Positions 51,601 through 59,980 of a stretch of DNA of 64,000 nucleotides are shown here, piece after piece. A program made the translations under genes and the position numbers. The stretch is taken from positions 3,596,001 to 3,660,000 of the forward strand of contig NZ_JACHMQ010000001.1 in assembly GCF_014208105.1 (NCBI RefSeq). The letters run 5' to 3'. Source of the DNA: Actinomadura coerulea (lineage in GTDB: Bacteria; Actinomycetota; Actinomycetes; Streptosporangiales; Streptosporangiaceae). Within the stretch, counting starts at the first letter, position 1, and each line of letters starts with the position of its first letter. The notes below the pieces were generated by a model that worked only from the letters and a program-made list of their open reading frames with translations, was not told where the DNA came from and did no database searches.

Positions 51601-52964
51601 TGGCCCGGGGGGAGCCGGACGGTGACGATCAGCCCGCCGCCCGGCCGCGGCACCGCGTAGACGGCGCCGCGGTGCGCCAGGACCACCGAGCGGACGATCG
51701 ACAGGCCGAGCCCCGCGCCCTTGGCCGACTCGACGCGGTCGGCGTTCAGCCGCCGGAACGGCTCGAACAGCCGCTCCACCTCGTAGGCGGGCACCACGGG
51801 CCCGGTGTTCTCGACCTGGACGGTGGCGTAGCCCTCCAGCATGCCGGTGCGGATCCACAGCTCGCCGCCGTCCTCGGCGTTGTGCTTGATCGCGTTCTCG
51901 ACGAGGTTGGACACCAGGTGCTCCAGCAGCACCGGATCGCCGAGCGCCGTCCCGGGCGTCAGCTCGGGATGGACGGCGACATCGTTGTCGTGCTCGCGGC
52001 GGGCCGAGTGCTCCAGCACGGTCGCCGCCACCTCCGCCAGGTCGACCGGCGTGCGGGCGGTCAGCTCCCGCTCGCTGCGGGCCAGCAGCAGCAGCCCCTC
52101 GATGAGCCGCTCGTGCCGGGCGTTGGTCGCCAGCAGCGTCCGGCCGACGGCGCGCAGGTCGTCGGAGGCCTCCGGGTCGCCGAGCGCCACCTCCAGCAGC
52201 GTCCGGTTGATCGCGAGCGGGGTGCGCAGCTCGTGCGAGGCGTTCGCGACGAAGCGGCGCTGGGTGTCGAACGCCTGCCCGAGCCGCTCCAGCATCGCGT
52301 CGAACGTGTCGGCGAGCTCCTTGATCTCGTCGTCCGGGCCCTCCAGCGCGATCCGCTCGTGCAGCGTGCTCTCCGACAGCCGCCGCGCGGTGGTGGTGAC
52401 GCGCTGCAGGGGGCTGAGCGCCCGGTCGGCGACGAACCAGCCGAGCACCAGCGTGATGACGCCCACCCCGCCGAGGGCGAGCAGCGACCGCCCGACGAGC
52501 TGGCGCATCGTCTGCTCGACGAACTGGCGCTGCAGCTCTGCCGCCTCCGCGTCGGAGATGCCGAAGCCGATCACCTTGACGTTGCCGAGGATGTTGGCCA
52601 TCAGGACCGACATCACGAACAGCAGCAGCGCGCCCGCCATGAAGAACAGCAGCCCGTACAGCAGGGTGAGGCGCAGCCGCACGCTCATCCGGCCCGGCAT
52701 CACGGTCATCTGGGCGAACGGCCCGCCGGCGTCGCCGCGCCACATGCCCTTCGCCGCCGGGTGCGGCTGGGGGACCTGCTGCGGGCCGGGGCGGCGCCAG
52801 CGCCCGCCGCGCCGGGCCCCCGCGTCGCCGGGGTCGCCGGCCGGCCCGGCCGGCCGGGCGGCCTGCGCGCCGCCCTCCCGGTCCGGGCGGGCGGCGCGGC
52901 CGTCCGGTCCGTCCGGTCCGTCCGGGCCGTCCGGGCCGTCCTGGGGTGCGGTCTCCTCGGTCAC
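51588..52964 (-). CDS. cutS: Sensor histidine kinase (CutS-like)
   Basis: 458 residues. Cytoplasmic Pro/Gly/Asp-rich extension (about 1-85), TM1 (about 98-120), a short outside loop (GNVKVIGFGISDAEAAELQR), TM2 (about 155-175), HAMP, then HisKA ANASHELRTPLAINRTLL (phospho-His) and HATPase (NLVENAIKHNAE, GAGLGLSIV). Forms a two-component system with the response regulator upstream; the GTG overlaps its stop (GTGA). Position beside suhB and hemH recalls the Streptomyces cutRS locus. There is no Cys in the whole protein, unlike the cysteine-bearing CutS sensor loop I recall from Streptomyces. Confidence 0.85.
   Translation of the reverse strand: MTEETAPQDGPDGPDGPDGPDGRAARPDREGGAQAARPAGPAGDPGDAGARRGGRWRRPGPQQVPQPHPAAKGMWRGDAGGPFAQMTVMPGRMSVRLRLTLLYGLLFFMAGALLLFVMSVLMANILGNVKVIGFGISDAEAAELQRQFVEQTMRQLVGRSLLALGGVGVITLVLGWFVADRALSPLQRVTTTARRLSESTLHERIALEGPDDEIKELADTFDAMLERLGQAFDTQRRFVANASHELRTPLAINRTLLEVALGDPEASDDLRAVGRTLLATNARHERLIEGLLLLARSERELTARTPVDLAEVAATVLEHSARREHDNDVAVHPELTPGTALGDPVLLEHLVSNLVENAIKHNAEDGGELWIRTGMLEGYATVQVENTGPVVPAYEVERLFEPFRRLNADRVESAKGAGLGLSIVRSVVLAHRGAVYAVPRPGGGLIVTVRLPPGQPAA
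52901..52945 (-). repeat. Five 9-bp repeats inside the histidine-kinase gene
   Basis: Five near-identical copies of CGTCCGGTC/CGTCCGGGC encode the protein repeat DGP-DGP-DGP near residue 10-20 of the kinase. The array is prone to slippage in multiples of nine, which would change the cytoplasmic tail length without a frameshift. Confidence 0.7.
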
Positions 52965-53614
52965 AGGCGGTATCCCACTCCGGGCACGGTCTCGATCACC
53001 GGGGGGTCGCCGAGCTTCTTGCGCAGCGTCATCATCGTGACCCGGACCACGTTCGTGAAGGGGTCGATGTGCTCGTCCCACGCCTTCTCCAGCAGGTGCT
53101 CGGAGCTGACGACGGCGCCGTCCGCGCTGAGCAGCACCTCCAGCACCGCGAACTCCTTGCGGGTCAGCTCCACCGGCCGGGCGTCGCGGGCGACCTCGCG
53201 GCGGGCCGGGTCGAGGGTGATCCCGGCGCGCTCCAGGACGGGCGGCAGCGGCGCGGCGGCGCGCCGGCCGAGGGCGCGCACCCTGGCGATCAGCTCGGCG
53301 AACGCGAACGGCTTGGCCAGGTAGTCGTCGGCGCCGATGGACAGGCCCTCGACCCGGTCGTCCAGCTCCCCCGCCGCCGTCAGCATGATGATCCGCGCCG
53401 GGTAGCGCTGCGAGACGAGCTGCTTGCAGACGTCGTCGCCGTGCACCTTGGGCAGGTCCCGGTCCAGCACGATCACGTCGTACTCGTTGACGCCCGCCCG
53501 CTCGAGCGCGCCCGCGCCGTCGTAGGCCACGTCCACCGCCAGCGTCTCCCTGCGCAGGCCGGTGGCGATCGCGTCGGCGAGCACGCGCTCGTCCTCGACG
53601 ACTAGAACACGCAA
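52961..53614 (-). CDS. cutR: OmpR/PhoB-family response regulator (CutR-like)
   Basis: 217 residues. Receiver domain about 1-118: VEDE acidic pocket, phospho-acceptor in IVLDRDLPKVHGDD, LTAAGE, and KPFAFAELIARV with the conserved Lys. DNA-binding winged helix about 125-217 ending TVPGVGYRL. TTG 53614 is the likely start: it reads LRVLVVEDE and has GAGGAGGGGGA at proper spacing; longer ATG/GTG extensions upstream look unconserved. Overlaps the histidine kinase start by four bases. Confidence 0.88.
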   Translation of the reverse strand: MRVLVVEDERVLADAIATGLRRETLAVDVAYDGAGALERAGVNEYDVIVLDRDLPKVHGDDVCKQLVSQRYPARIIMLTAAGELDDRVEGLSIGADDYLAKPFAFAELIARVRALGRRAAAPLPPVLERAGITLDPARREVARDARPVELTRKEFAVLEVLLSADGAVVSSEHLLEKAWDEHIDPFTNVVRVTMMTLRKKLGDPPVIETVPGVGYRL

Positions 53615-53850
53615 AGGGTCCCCCTCCTCGTCCGGGCCCGCCCGGCCCCGCGCCTGGAACATGGCGCATCACACATGCCCCGCCTCACATATGCCATGGA
53701 GGCCGTAAGACGCCCGTAAGCAGCTGTTCCTCTCCCCGTACGGCAGACCGTGATCTCGCGGACGCAAGGATCTGCGAAACTTGCAGCGCAAGACAGGTTT
53801 ACCTTCAGCCTAGGCCTGGGTAGGCATGGGCACGATCCGGGAGGAGGCCC

Positions 53851-54027
53851 ATGGGCGAGTTGACACGCATGATCCAGCAGCGGCTCGACGACGCGTACGC
53901 GTCGCTGCGGAGCGCCCACCAGGATGGGGACGCCTACATGGCGGACATCCGCCGGGAGGAGATCGAGGACCTGCGCCGGATCGCGGCGAACAATGACATC
54001 GGCGTCGAACCGCCCCGCTGCGACTGA
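53851..54027 (+). CDS. Small conserved-looking protein (58 aa)
   Basis: 58 codons: begins MGELTRMIQQRLDDAYASLR, then SAHQDGDAYMADIRREEIED LRRIAANNDI and ends PPRCD. A single amphipathic helix pair, strongly charged, likely soluble and perhaps dimeric. Very strong ribosome site (GGGAGGAGG) seven bases before ATG 53851. A small gene at the same place between cutR and suhB is present in Streptomyces, as I recall. Followed by a good terminator. Confidence 0.75.
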   Translation: MGELTRMIQQRLDDAYASLRSAHQDGDAYMADIRREEIEDLRRIAANNDIGVEPPRCD

Positions 54028-54054
54028 CCCCGCGGTCGCACAGCGCTGCCCGTG

Positions 54055-54089
54055 ACGGGGAGCCCGGGACCAGGTCCCGCGCTCCCCGT
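54055..54089. terminator. Bidirectional terminator, two-tier hairpin
   Basis: Outer stem ACGGGGAGC (54055-54063) with GCTCCCCGT (54081-54089), inner GGGACC/GGTCCC around one base. It separates the 58-aa gene from the convergent inositol-phosphatase gene. Confidence 0.8.
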
Positions 54090-54106
54090 TCCCGTCCCCG
54101 CCCGCG

Positions 54107-54916
54107 TCAGTCCCTGGCCGGGTCGAGCGGCGCCAGCAGGTCGTGCAGGGCCTCGAAGGTGCCCGGGCCGGCGGCGATGGTCAGCTCCGGGCCGGGGGCC
54201 GCGCCGTGCAGCCCCTCGACGCGCCCGCCCGCCTCCCGGACGATCAGCCCGCCCGCGGCGATGTCCCACGCCTGCACGCCGCGCTCGAAGTAGGCGTCCG
54301 CCCGCCCGGCCGCGAGGGAGCACAGGTCCACGCAGCACGACCCGCCCCGGCGGATGTCGCGGATGTTCGGCAGCACCCCGGTGAGGACCTCCGCCTGCCG
54401 CGCCCGCCGCCCCGACTCGTAGCCGAACCCCGTGGACACCAGCGCCCGGCCGAGCGGCACGTGCGCGTTCACGCGCAGCTCGCGGGTTCCCGCCGCGGTG
54501 TGCTGGAGGGCGCCGCCGCCGCGCACCGCCGTGTAGGTCTCCTCCCGGCGCGGGATCTCCACCACGCCGGCGACGGCCTCGCCGTCCACCTCGGCGGCGA
54601 TGCTGACCGCCCAGTCGGGCAGGTCGTAGAGGTAGTTGACGGTCCCGTCGATCGGGTCGACCACCCACCGCACGCCGCTCCCGCCGGCCCGGGTGCCGCC
54701 CTCCTCGCCGAGGAAGCCGTCGCCGGGGCGCACCGCCCTGATCCGCTCGATGATCAGACGTTCGGCGGCGCGGTCCATCTGGGTGACGACGTCGGTCGGC
54801 GACGACTTGGTCTGGACGACGTCCGGGCCGTCCGCGGGCCGCTTGTCGACCAGCATCCGGCCGGCCTCGCGGGCGGTCGCCACGGCCAGGTCCAGCAGCT
54901 CGTCGGCGAGGCTCAT
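54107..54916 (-). CDS. suhB: Inositol-1-monophosphatase family protein (SuhB-like)
   Basis: 269 residues. Metal/phosphate site [22 protein letters not shown] (DPxDGT), and C-terminal [20 protein letters not shown] (WD). Li-sensitive, Mg-dependent phosphatase acting on inositol-1-phosphate, possibly also on other sugar phosphates or fructose bisphosphate. Provides inositol for mycothiol and phosphatidylinositol in actinobacteria. ATG 54916 overlaps the ferrochelatase stop by four bases. Confidence 0.88.
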   Translation of the reverse strand: MSLADELLDLAVATAREAGRMLVDKRPADGPDVVQTKSSPTDVVTQMDRAAERLIIERIRAVRPGDGFLGEEGGTRAGGSGVRWVVDPIDGTVNYLYDLPDWAVSIAAEVDGEAVAGVVEIPRREETYTAVRGGGALQHTAAGTRELRVNAHVPLGRALVSTGFGYESGRRARQAEVLTGVLPNIRDIRRGGSCCVDLCSLAAGRADAYFERGVQAWDIAAGGLIVREAGGRVEGLHGAAPGPELTIAAGPGTFEALHDLLAPLDPARD

Positions 54917-55821
54917 GAGGCCCCTTCCAGGAGGTGGCGGGGCAGGGCGGCGAAGCGCGGGTCGCTTCCGGGCGTGGCGGCGCGCTCGAACGCGAGCCCG
55001 AGCTCGGCGGCGCGGTCCGCGGCCTCGACGTCGAGGTCGTACTTGACCTCCATGTGGTCGGAGACGAACCCGATCGGCACGACCGCCACGGCGCGGACGC
55101 CCCGGCCGTGCAGCTCCTCCAGGTGGTCGGTGATCTGCGGCTCCAGCCACGGCTGGCTCGGCGGCCCGCTCCGGCTCTGGTACACCAGGTCCCACGGCGC
55201 CCCGGGGGCCGCCCGCCGCGCGACCGCCTGCGCAGCGGTGTGCAGCTCCGCGGTGTAGAGCTCCTGGTTGGGCTGGGACAGCGGCACGCTGTGGGCCGTG
55301 AACACCAGCCGCGCGCCCTCGGGCAGGCGGCTCAGCGCGTCCTGCGCCGCGTCGGCGAACGGGTCGATGAAACCGGGGCGGTCCGCGTAGACGGGGAGCT
55401 TGTCGATCTCAGGGGCGCCCGGCACCTCGCCGCGGGCGCGCGCGATGTCCTCGACGTACTGGTCGTTCGTCGAGTAGCCGCTGTAGGCGGACGTGGCGAA
55501 CGCGGCGGCGCGCCGGATCCCGTCCTCCTTCATCTGCCGCACGGTGTCGGCGAGATAAGGGGACCAGTTCCGGTTGCCCCAGTACACGGGCAGGTCCACG
55601 CCGTTGGCGGCGAAGTCGGCCTCGATCGCGGCCTTCAGGTCCCGGCACTGCTGGTTGATCGGGCTGACCCCGCCGAACAGGAAGTAGTGCTCCCCCACCT
55701 CCTCCAGGCGCTCCTTGGGGATGTCGCGCCCCCTGGTGACGTTCTCCAGAAACGGGATGACCTCTTCGGGCCCTTCCGGCCCTCCGAAGGACAGCAGAAG
55801 CAACGCGTCATACGACGTCAT
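54913..55821 (-). CDS. hemH: Ferrochelatase (coproporphyrin ferrochelatase type)
   Basis: 302 residues. Family start [20 protein letters not shown], metal-site Tyr/His/Glu: [19 protein letters not shown], and [20 protein letters not shown]. In Gram-positive heme synthesis this enzyme (CpfC) inserts iron into coproporphyrin III instead of protoporphyrin. No [2Fe-2S] Cys cluster is evident. ATG 55821 preferred over 55833. Operon with suhB. Confidence 0.93.
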   Translation of the reverse strand: MTSYDALLLLSFGGPEGPEEVIPFLENVTRGRDIPKERLEEVGEHYFLFGGVSPINQQCRDLKAAIEADFAANGVDLPVYWGNRNWSPYLADTVRQMKEDGIRRAAAFATSAYSGYSTNDQYVEDIARARGEVPGAPEIDKLPVYADRPGFIDPFADAAQDALSRLPEGARLVFTAHSVPLSQPNQELYTAELHTAAQAVARRAAPGAPWDLVYQSRSGPPSQPWLEPQITDHLEELHGRGVRAVAVVPIGFVSDHMEVKYDLDVEAADRAAELGLAFERAATPGSDPRFAALPRHLLEGAS

Positions 55822-55866
55822 GCGTCCATCCAATCAGCCCTCGGGCCGATTCCCCGCCAGGGGTGT

Positions 55867-57144
55867 TCACTCGTAGCGCGCCGAGTACGCCCTCGCCAGG
55901 TTGAGGACCTTCTGGACGTACCAGTCGGCGTGGTTGTACTGCCAGACCGCCCGGTAGAGCTGCCGCCCGCCCCGGCCGGCCCCGTTCGCGCACAGGTACT
56001 TGGCCGCCCCCGGGATGGCGTCGTAGGGGTTCATGATGTCGGCCTTGCCGTCGCGGTCGCCGTCCACCCCGTACGCCTTCCACGTCGAGGGCAGGAACTG
56101 CATCGGGCCGAGCGCGCCCGCGCTGGAGCGGCCGGCGTTGCGCCCGTGGTCGCTCTCGACCTGGCCGATCGCGGCGAGGACCGTCCAGGACAGGCCGCTG
56201 CAGCTCCGGGCCGCCTGCTTGTAGAGGTCCAGGTAACCGCCCGGGCGGCCGCCGTCCACCGGTGCCTGGTACTTGCTCTCGTGCAGGTTCAGCACGCTCG
56301 TGCCGTGGCCGAGGACCTTGCCGACGGCCTTGACGACCTTGGCCGGGTCCACCCCGGGCGCGTTGACGAGGACCGCCACGTTCGGGACGAGGCCCATCTC
56401 CCGCCCGGACTTCTCGCTGACGAGCATGTCGATCCCGGGCAGTCCGAGCGGGCCGGAACCGCCCATGGTCAGCTTCGGCATCGTCCGCGCCACCACGGGG
56501 TACTGGTAGCCGCGGTTCAGCTGGAGCTGCCGGGCGGCGGCGGGCGACACCACGAACTGGTTCCCGGCCAGGGCGGCCCACAGGTCGGTCTTCTTCGCCG
56601 TGGCGGGCGGCGTCCAGGAGCGGAACGCCGACGGGTCCACGGCGAGCGCGTTCACCTGGCGGCCCTGGAGCTGGACGGCGCCGCCCGCGACGGCCGCCAC
56701 GTCCCCGACCCCGCCGAGCCCCGCGATCCGGTTGATCTTGGCGGCGGAGATGGAGCCGGTGCCGACGGCGAGCACGTCGGGCGGCACCACGCGGCGCAGC
56801 GGCGCGACCTGGCCGCCGGTGGCCACGTTGACCGGGTCGCCGGGCCGCACGCTCGGCGGCGCCGCCTCCTGCGGCGACTCGGCCCCGGCAGGGCCGGCCT
56901 TCCGCGCGGTCAGCGCCGCGTAGACGCCGCCGGAGGTGCTGGCGACGGCCAGGACGGCGATACCGCCGATGAGGAAGGGCAGCGCCCGGCCGCCCCGCCG
57001 CGGCCCCGCGGACGTCCCCCGCGGCGCCCGCTTCTTCTTCTCGGGCCGGTTCCCGTCGGGCCGGTGCGGACGGGCGGCGGGCGCCTCACCACCGCCGATC
57101 GCGCCGGCGCGCGGAGCTGAAGGAGGAGCCACAACATTTCCCAA
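55867..57144 (-). CDS. Membrane-anchored lytic transglycosylase
   Basis: 425 residues: cytoplasmic Pro/Arg-rich head (about 1-52), TM (about 53-78), long extracytoplasmic spacer with beta-type repeats, and C-terminal SLT-like domain (about 300-400) with catalytic Glu in IGQVESDHGRN, then GALGPMQFLPSTWKAYGVDG and WQYNHADWYVQKVL. Cuts peptidoglycan to 1,6-anhydro products. The start codon at 57144 is TTG; in-frame GTG 57132 fits nearly as well. Cell-wall remodelling beside heme and inositol genes; monocistronic. Confidence 0.85.
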   Translation of the reverse strand: MGNVVAPPSAPRAGAIGGGEAPAARPHRPDGNRPEKKKRAPRGTSAGPRRGGRALPFLIGGIAVLAVASTSGGVYAALTARKAGPAGAESPQEAAPPSVRPGDPVNVATGGQVAPLRRVVPPDVLAVGTGSISAAKINRIAGLGGVGDVAAVAGGAVQLQGRQVNALAVDPSAFRSWTPPATAKKTDLWAALAGNQFVVSPAAARQLQLNRGYQYPVVARTMPKLTMGGSGPLGLPGIDMLVSEKSGREMGLVPNVAVLVNAPGVDPAKVVKAVGKVLGHGTSVLNLHESKYQAPVDGGRPGGYLDLYKQAARSCSGLSWTVLAAIGQVESDHGRNAGRSSAGALGPMQFLPSTWKAYGVDGDRDGKADIMNPYDAIPGAAKYLCANGAGRGGRQLYRAVWQYNHADWYVQKVLNLARAYSARYE

Positions 57145-57274
57145 GGAGTCTCGCTACGGACGGTTAGCCTGCCGTGGTTACCGGATCGTACGGTATCGAC
57201 GTCTCTGTGCCCCCGCTCGGGTCGTCCAAAAATGTGAACTTTCCTCACGATCGATTCGTGAGTAGAGTCACCGC

Positions 57275-58585
57275 ATGTCCCCAGCGACCAACCCCACGTG
57301 GCAGAACTGGGCGGGAAACCAGCAGGCCGCGCCGCGTCGCGTCGCCGCGCCGCGCACCGCCGACGAGGTCGCCGCCGCGGTCCGGTCCGCCGCCGGCGAC
57401 GGCCTCACGGTCCGCATGACCGGCACCGGGCACTCCTTCACCGGCGCAGCCGTCGCCGAGGGGGTCCTGCTCCGTCCCACCGCCCTCACCGCGGTCCGCT
57501 CCGTCGACACCGCCACGGGGCTCGTCACCGTCGAGGCGGGCCTGCCGCTCCACGCGTTCAACCGCGTCCTGGAGGAGCACGGCCTCGCGCTGGCCAACAT
57601 GGGCGACATCCAGGAGCAGACCGTCGCGGGCGCGTTGCAGACCGCGACGCACGGAACCGGGCGCGACGCCGCCGGGCTCGCCTCCCAGGTCGCCGCCCTG
57701 GAACTCGTCCTCGCCGACGGCACCGCCGCCAGGTGCTCGCGCGAGGAGCGCCCCGACCTGTTCGCCGCGGCCCTCGCCGGGCTCGGCGCGCTCGGCGTCG
57801 TCACCGCCATCACCTGGCGGACCGTCCCGGCGTTCCTGCTGCGCGCGCAGGAGGCCCCCATGAAGTGGGACGAGGTGCTCGCGCGCGTGGACGAGTTCGA
57901 CGCCGCCAACGAGCACTTCGAGTTCTACTGGTTCCCGCACACCGAGGGCTGCCTGACGAAGCGCAACAACCGGGTCGAGGGCCCTGGGGAGCCGCTGTCG
58001 AAGGTCAGGCACTGGCTGGACGACCAGTTCCTGTCGAACACGGTCTTCGGGGCCGTCAACAGGGTCACCCACCGGGCCCCTGCCGCGACGCCCTTCGTGA
58101 ACGGCATCTCCGCCAAGGCCCTCGGGGCCCGCACCTACAGCGACACCTCGTACAAGGTCTTCACCAGCCGGCGCACGGTCCGCTTCAAGGAGCAGGAGTA
58201 CGCGATCCCGCGCGAGGCGCTCGTCCCCGCGCTGGGCGAACTCCGCTCCCTGTTCGCCAAACGGGACTGGCGTATCAGCTTCCCCATCGAGGTCCGGCTG
58301 CTTCCCTCCGAGGACGCCTGGCTGTCGATGGCGCACGGCCGGAAGAGCGCGTTCATCGCCGTGCACGTCTACCATCGCGACCCGCACGAGGACTACTTCC
58401 GCGGCGTCGAGGACCTGCTGACCGGGTTCGACGGCCGTCCGCACTGGGGCAAGCTCCACACCCGCGACGCCGCGTACCTGGAGAAGGTGTACCCCCGGTT
58501 CGGCGACTTCCGCGCCCTGCGGGACGAACTCGACCCCGACCGCCGCTTCGCGAACCCCTACACGAGGCAGGTCTTCGGCGACTAG
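57275..58585 (+). CDS. FAD-linked sugar-lactone/alditol oxidase (ALO family)
   Basis: 436 residues. Vanillyl-alcohol-oxidase fold: FAD domain with RMTGTGHSFTGAAVAEG (the His is the usual covalent FAD site), and ANMGDIQEQTVAGALQTATH; C-terminal D-arabinono-1,4-lactone oxidase domain with HPYHRDPHEDYF-like HVYHRDPHEDYF and ENPY-like FANPY end. Oxidises an aldonolactone or polyol with O2 as acceptor. ATG 57275 (MSPATNPTWQNWAGNQQAAP). Divergent from the transglycosylase gene. Confidence 0.88.
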   Translation: MSPATNPTWQNWAGNQQAAPRRVAAPRTADEVAAAVRSAAGDGLTVRMTGTGHSFTGAAVAEGVLLRPTALTAVRSVDTATGLVTVEAGLPLHAFNRVLEEHGLALANMGDIQEQTVAGALQTATHGTGRDAAGLASQVAALELVLADGTAARCSREERPDLFAAALAGLGALGVVTAITWRTVPAFLLRAQEAPMKWDEVLARVDEFDAANEHFEFYWFPHTEGCLTKRNNRVEGPGEPLSKVRHWLDDQFLSNTVFGAVNRVTHRAPAATPFVNGISAKALGARTYSDTSYKVFTSRRTVRFKEQEYAIPREALVPALGELRSLFAKRDWRISFPIEVRLLPSEDAWLSMAHGRKSAFIAVHVYHRDPHEDYFRGVEDLLTGFDGRPHWGKLHTRDAAYLEKVYPRFGDFRALRDELDPDRRFANPYTRQVFGD

Positions 58586-58602
58586 CCGCGCTCGGCTCCC
58601 CG

Positions 58603-58624
58603 GCGGCTGAAGGGGATCAGCCGC
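58603..58624. terminator. Short bidirectional hairpin terminator
   Basis: GCGGCTGA (58603-58610) pairs with TCAGCCGC (58617-58624) over AGGGGA. It includes the stop codon of the minus-strand gene at 58617. Confidence 0.65.
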
Positions 58625-59558
58625 TCGGGGTCGCGCGCCCCTGCGGGTCGGAGCCGCCCTGGCCGCCGTCCTGCGGGGCTCCGGTGGTCGCGGGGGCCTC
58701 CGGGGTCGTCGGCGCCGTCGTCGGCGGCACGGTCGTGGGCTGCCGCGTCGGCCGCTCGGTCGGCTCCGACGACGGCTGCGGCGCCGTCGAGCCCGGTCCC
58801 CCGGTGGGCGCCTCGCCCGTCGGCGTGCCGCTCGGCGAGGAGCCGGGCTCCTCGGTGGTCCCTCCGGAGGGGTTCTGCGAAGGAGTGTCGGCCGGCTTCG
58901 CACGGCCGCCGCCGTCGAGGACCTTCGTCACGGTCAGGCCCTTGCCGCCCGCGCCGCCCACCGGCCGGCCGGTGCCGGCCTCGTAGATCGTGATCCCGCC
59001 GACGACGACCGCGAACACCGCCGCCGAGGAGACCACCAGCTTCACCCAGTGCGCCTTGGCCCACTCCGCCGTGCTCTGCCACGCCGAGCGGCGGACGACC
59101 TGGCGGACCGCGTCCTCACCGGCCTCCTCGGCGAACGCGGCGGCGACCGTCTGCGCCGGGTCCAGGCGCGTGGCGTTGGGGTCGCCGCCGGGATCGAACC
59201 GCGTGGCGTTCGGATCGCCGCCGCCGAACACGGGATCCAGCCGCGTCGCGCCGGGATCGCCGGGCCACGCCACGGTCCGGGTCGGGTCGGCGCTCCTGGC
59301 CTCGCCGGCCGCGCCCTCGGCCATCTCCCGCCGCCGGACCGCCGACTGCAGGTGCGTCAGCTCCTTGATCTGCTCGCGGCCCTGGTCGAGGTAGTGCTTG
59401 CCGACCGCCGACCCCGCCGTCGAGATCACGCTCATCAGCGCCGCGCCGATGATCGTCCCGTACACGCCCAGGAAGGACGCGCCGAGGGCGGCGACCGCCG
59501 TCGCCACCGCACTCGCGATCAGCTGCGTCGTGCTCACGTCCGGCAGCTTGCGCGGCAT
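58617..59558 (-). CDS. Membrane protein with cytoplasmic repeat and Pro/Thr-rich outer tail
   Basis: 313 residues. N-terminal hydrophobic pair (about 10-45, STTQLIASAVATAVAALGAS, GTIIGAALMSVISTAGSAVG), then a charged region with three repeats of DPNATRLDP/DPGATRLDP/DPNATRFDP, a second TM (about 172-192), and a Pro/Thr/Gly-rich tail (about 220-313) predicted outside. No catalytic motif. The actinomycete homologues I recall have the same layout and no known function. ATG 59558; GTG 59570 is an alternative. Confidence 0.75.
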   Translation of the reverse strand: MPRKLPDVSTTQLIASAVATAVAALGASFLGVYGTIIGAALMSVISTAGSAVGKHYLDQGREQIKELTHLQSAVRRREMAEGAAGEARSADPTRTVAWPGDPGATRLDPVFGGGDPNATRFDPGGDPNATRLDPAQTVAAAFAEEAGEDAVRQVVRRSAWQSTAEWAKAHWVKLVVSSAAVFAVVVGGITIYEAGTGRPVGGAGGKGLTVTKVLDGGGRAKPADTPSQNPSGGTTEEPGSSPSGTPTGEAPTGGPGSTAPQPSSEPTERPTRQPTTVPPTTAPTTPEAPATTGAPQDGGQGGSDPQGRATPSG

Positions 59559-59980
59559 TGCCTGATTCACCCCTGTCTGTCGCCACGGACACCCCGAGAT
59601 TGAACTGATCGGAAGGACGCGGGTGTTCCTGCCCACGACGTGACGCTCGCAACGTCGGGGCGGCGGGACGTTCGGGGCCCCGTCAGGAACGGTGTGGAAA
59701 AGGATGGACAAGAATCGAGCAGAGCGGCCCCCCGCCGGTCGCGGCACCGGCAAGCTTGGTCAGGTGCCCTCTTCGACCTCGTGAAGAGGGCTTCGAGAGC
59801 GGCGATGTTCGGACATGCCGGGTACGGTGCTGGCAGCAGGTGTGTCCGAAAGAAAGACTCGGGAACCCGGGGGAAGGGCACGCATGCGCCCTCGGTGGGC
59901 ATCGGACGGCCGACCGGTGAGAGCACGGTCGCGCGGTCCGGCGTCCTCCGTGCCGTCTGGACAGGGCAGGAAGGACACGC
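59559..59980. promoter_or_regulatory. sepH upstream region (422 bases) with a hairpin
   Basis: No gene seen. GCCCTCTTC (59766-59774) pairs with GAAGAGGGC (59783-59791) over an 8-base loop, about 190 bases before sepH. The region must hold promoters for sepH and the divergent membrane-protein gene; TACGGT at 59822-59827 is a possible -10. GGAAGG before ATG 59981 is the sepH ribosome site. Confidence 0.45.

Noticed and set aside
53790..53830. Possible DtxR/IdeR iron box near the 58-aa gene
   Set aside because: AGGTTTACCTTCAGCCTAGG matches the consensus weakly and lacks palindromy.
57145..57200. GGTTA-containing sequence resembling the 3' end of a ydaO (c-di-AMP) riboswitch before the transglycosylase
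   Set aside because: Only the CGGCAGGCTAACC-like end matches; the GGGGACCC and GGGUGAAUC parts of the aptamer are missing in the 130-base gap.
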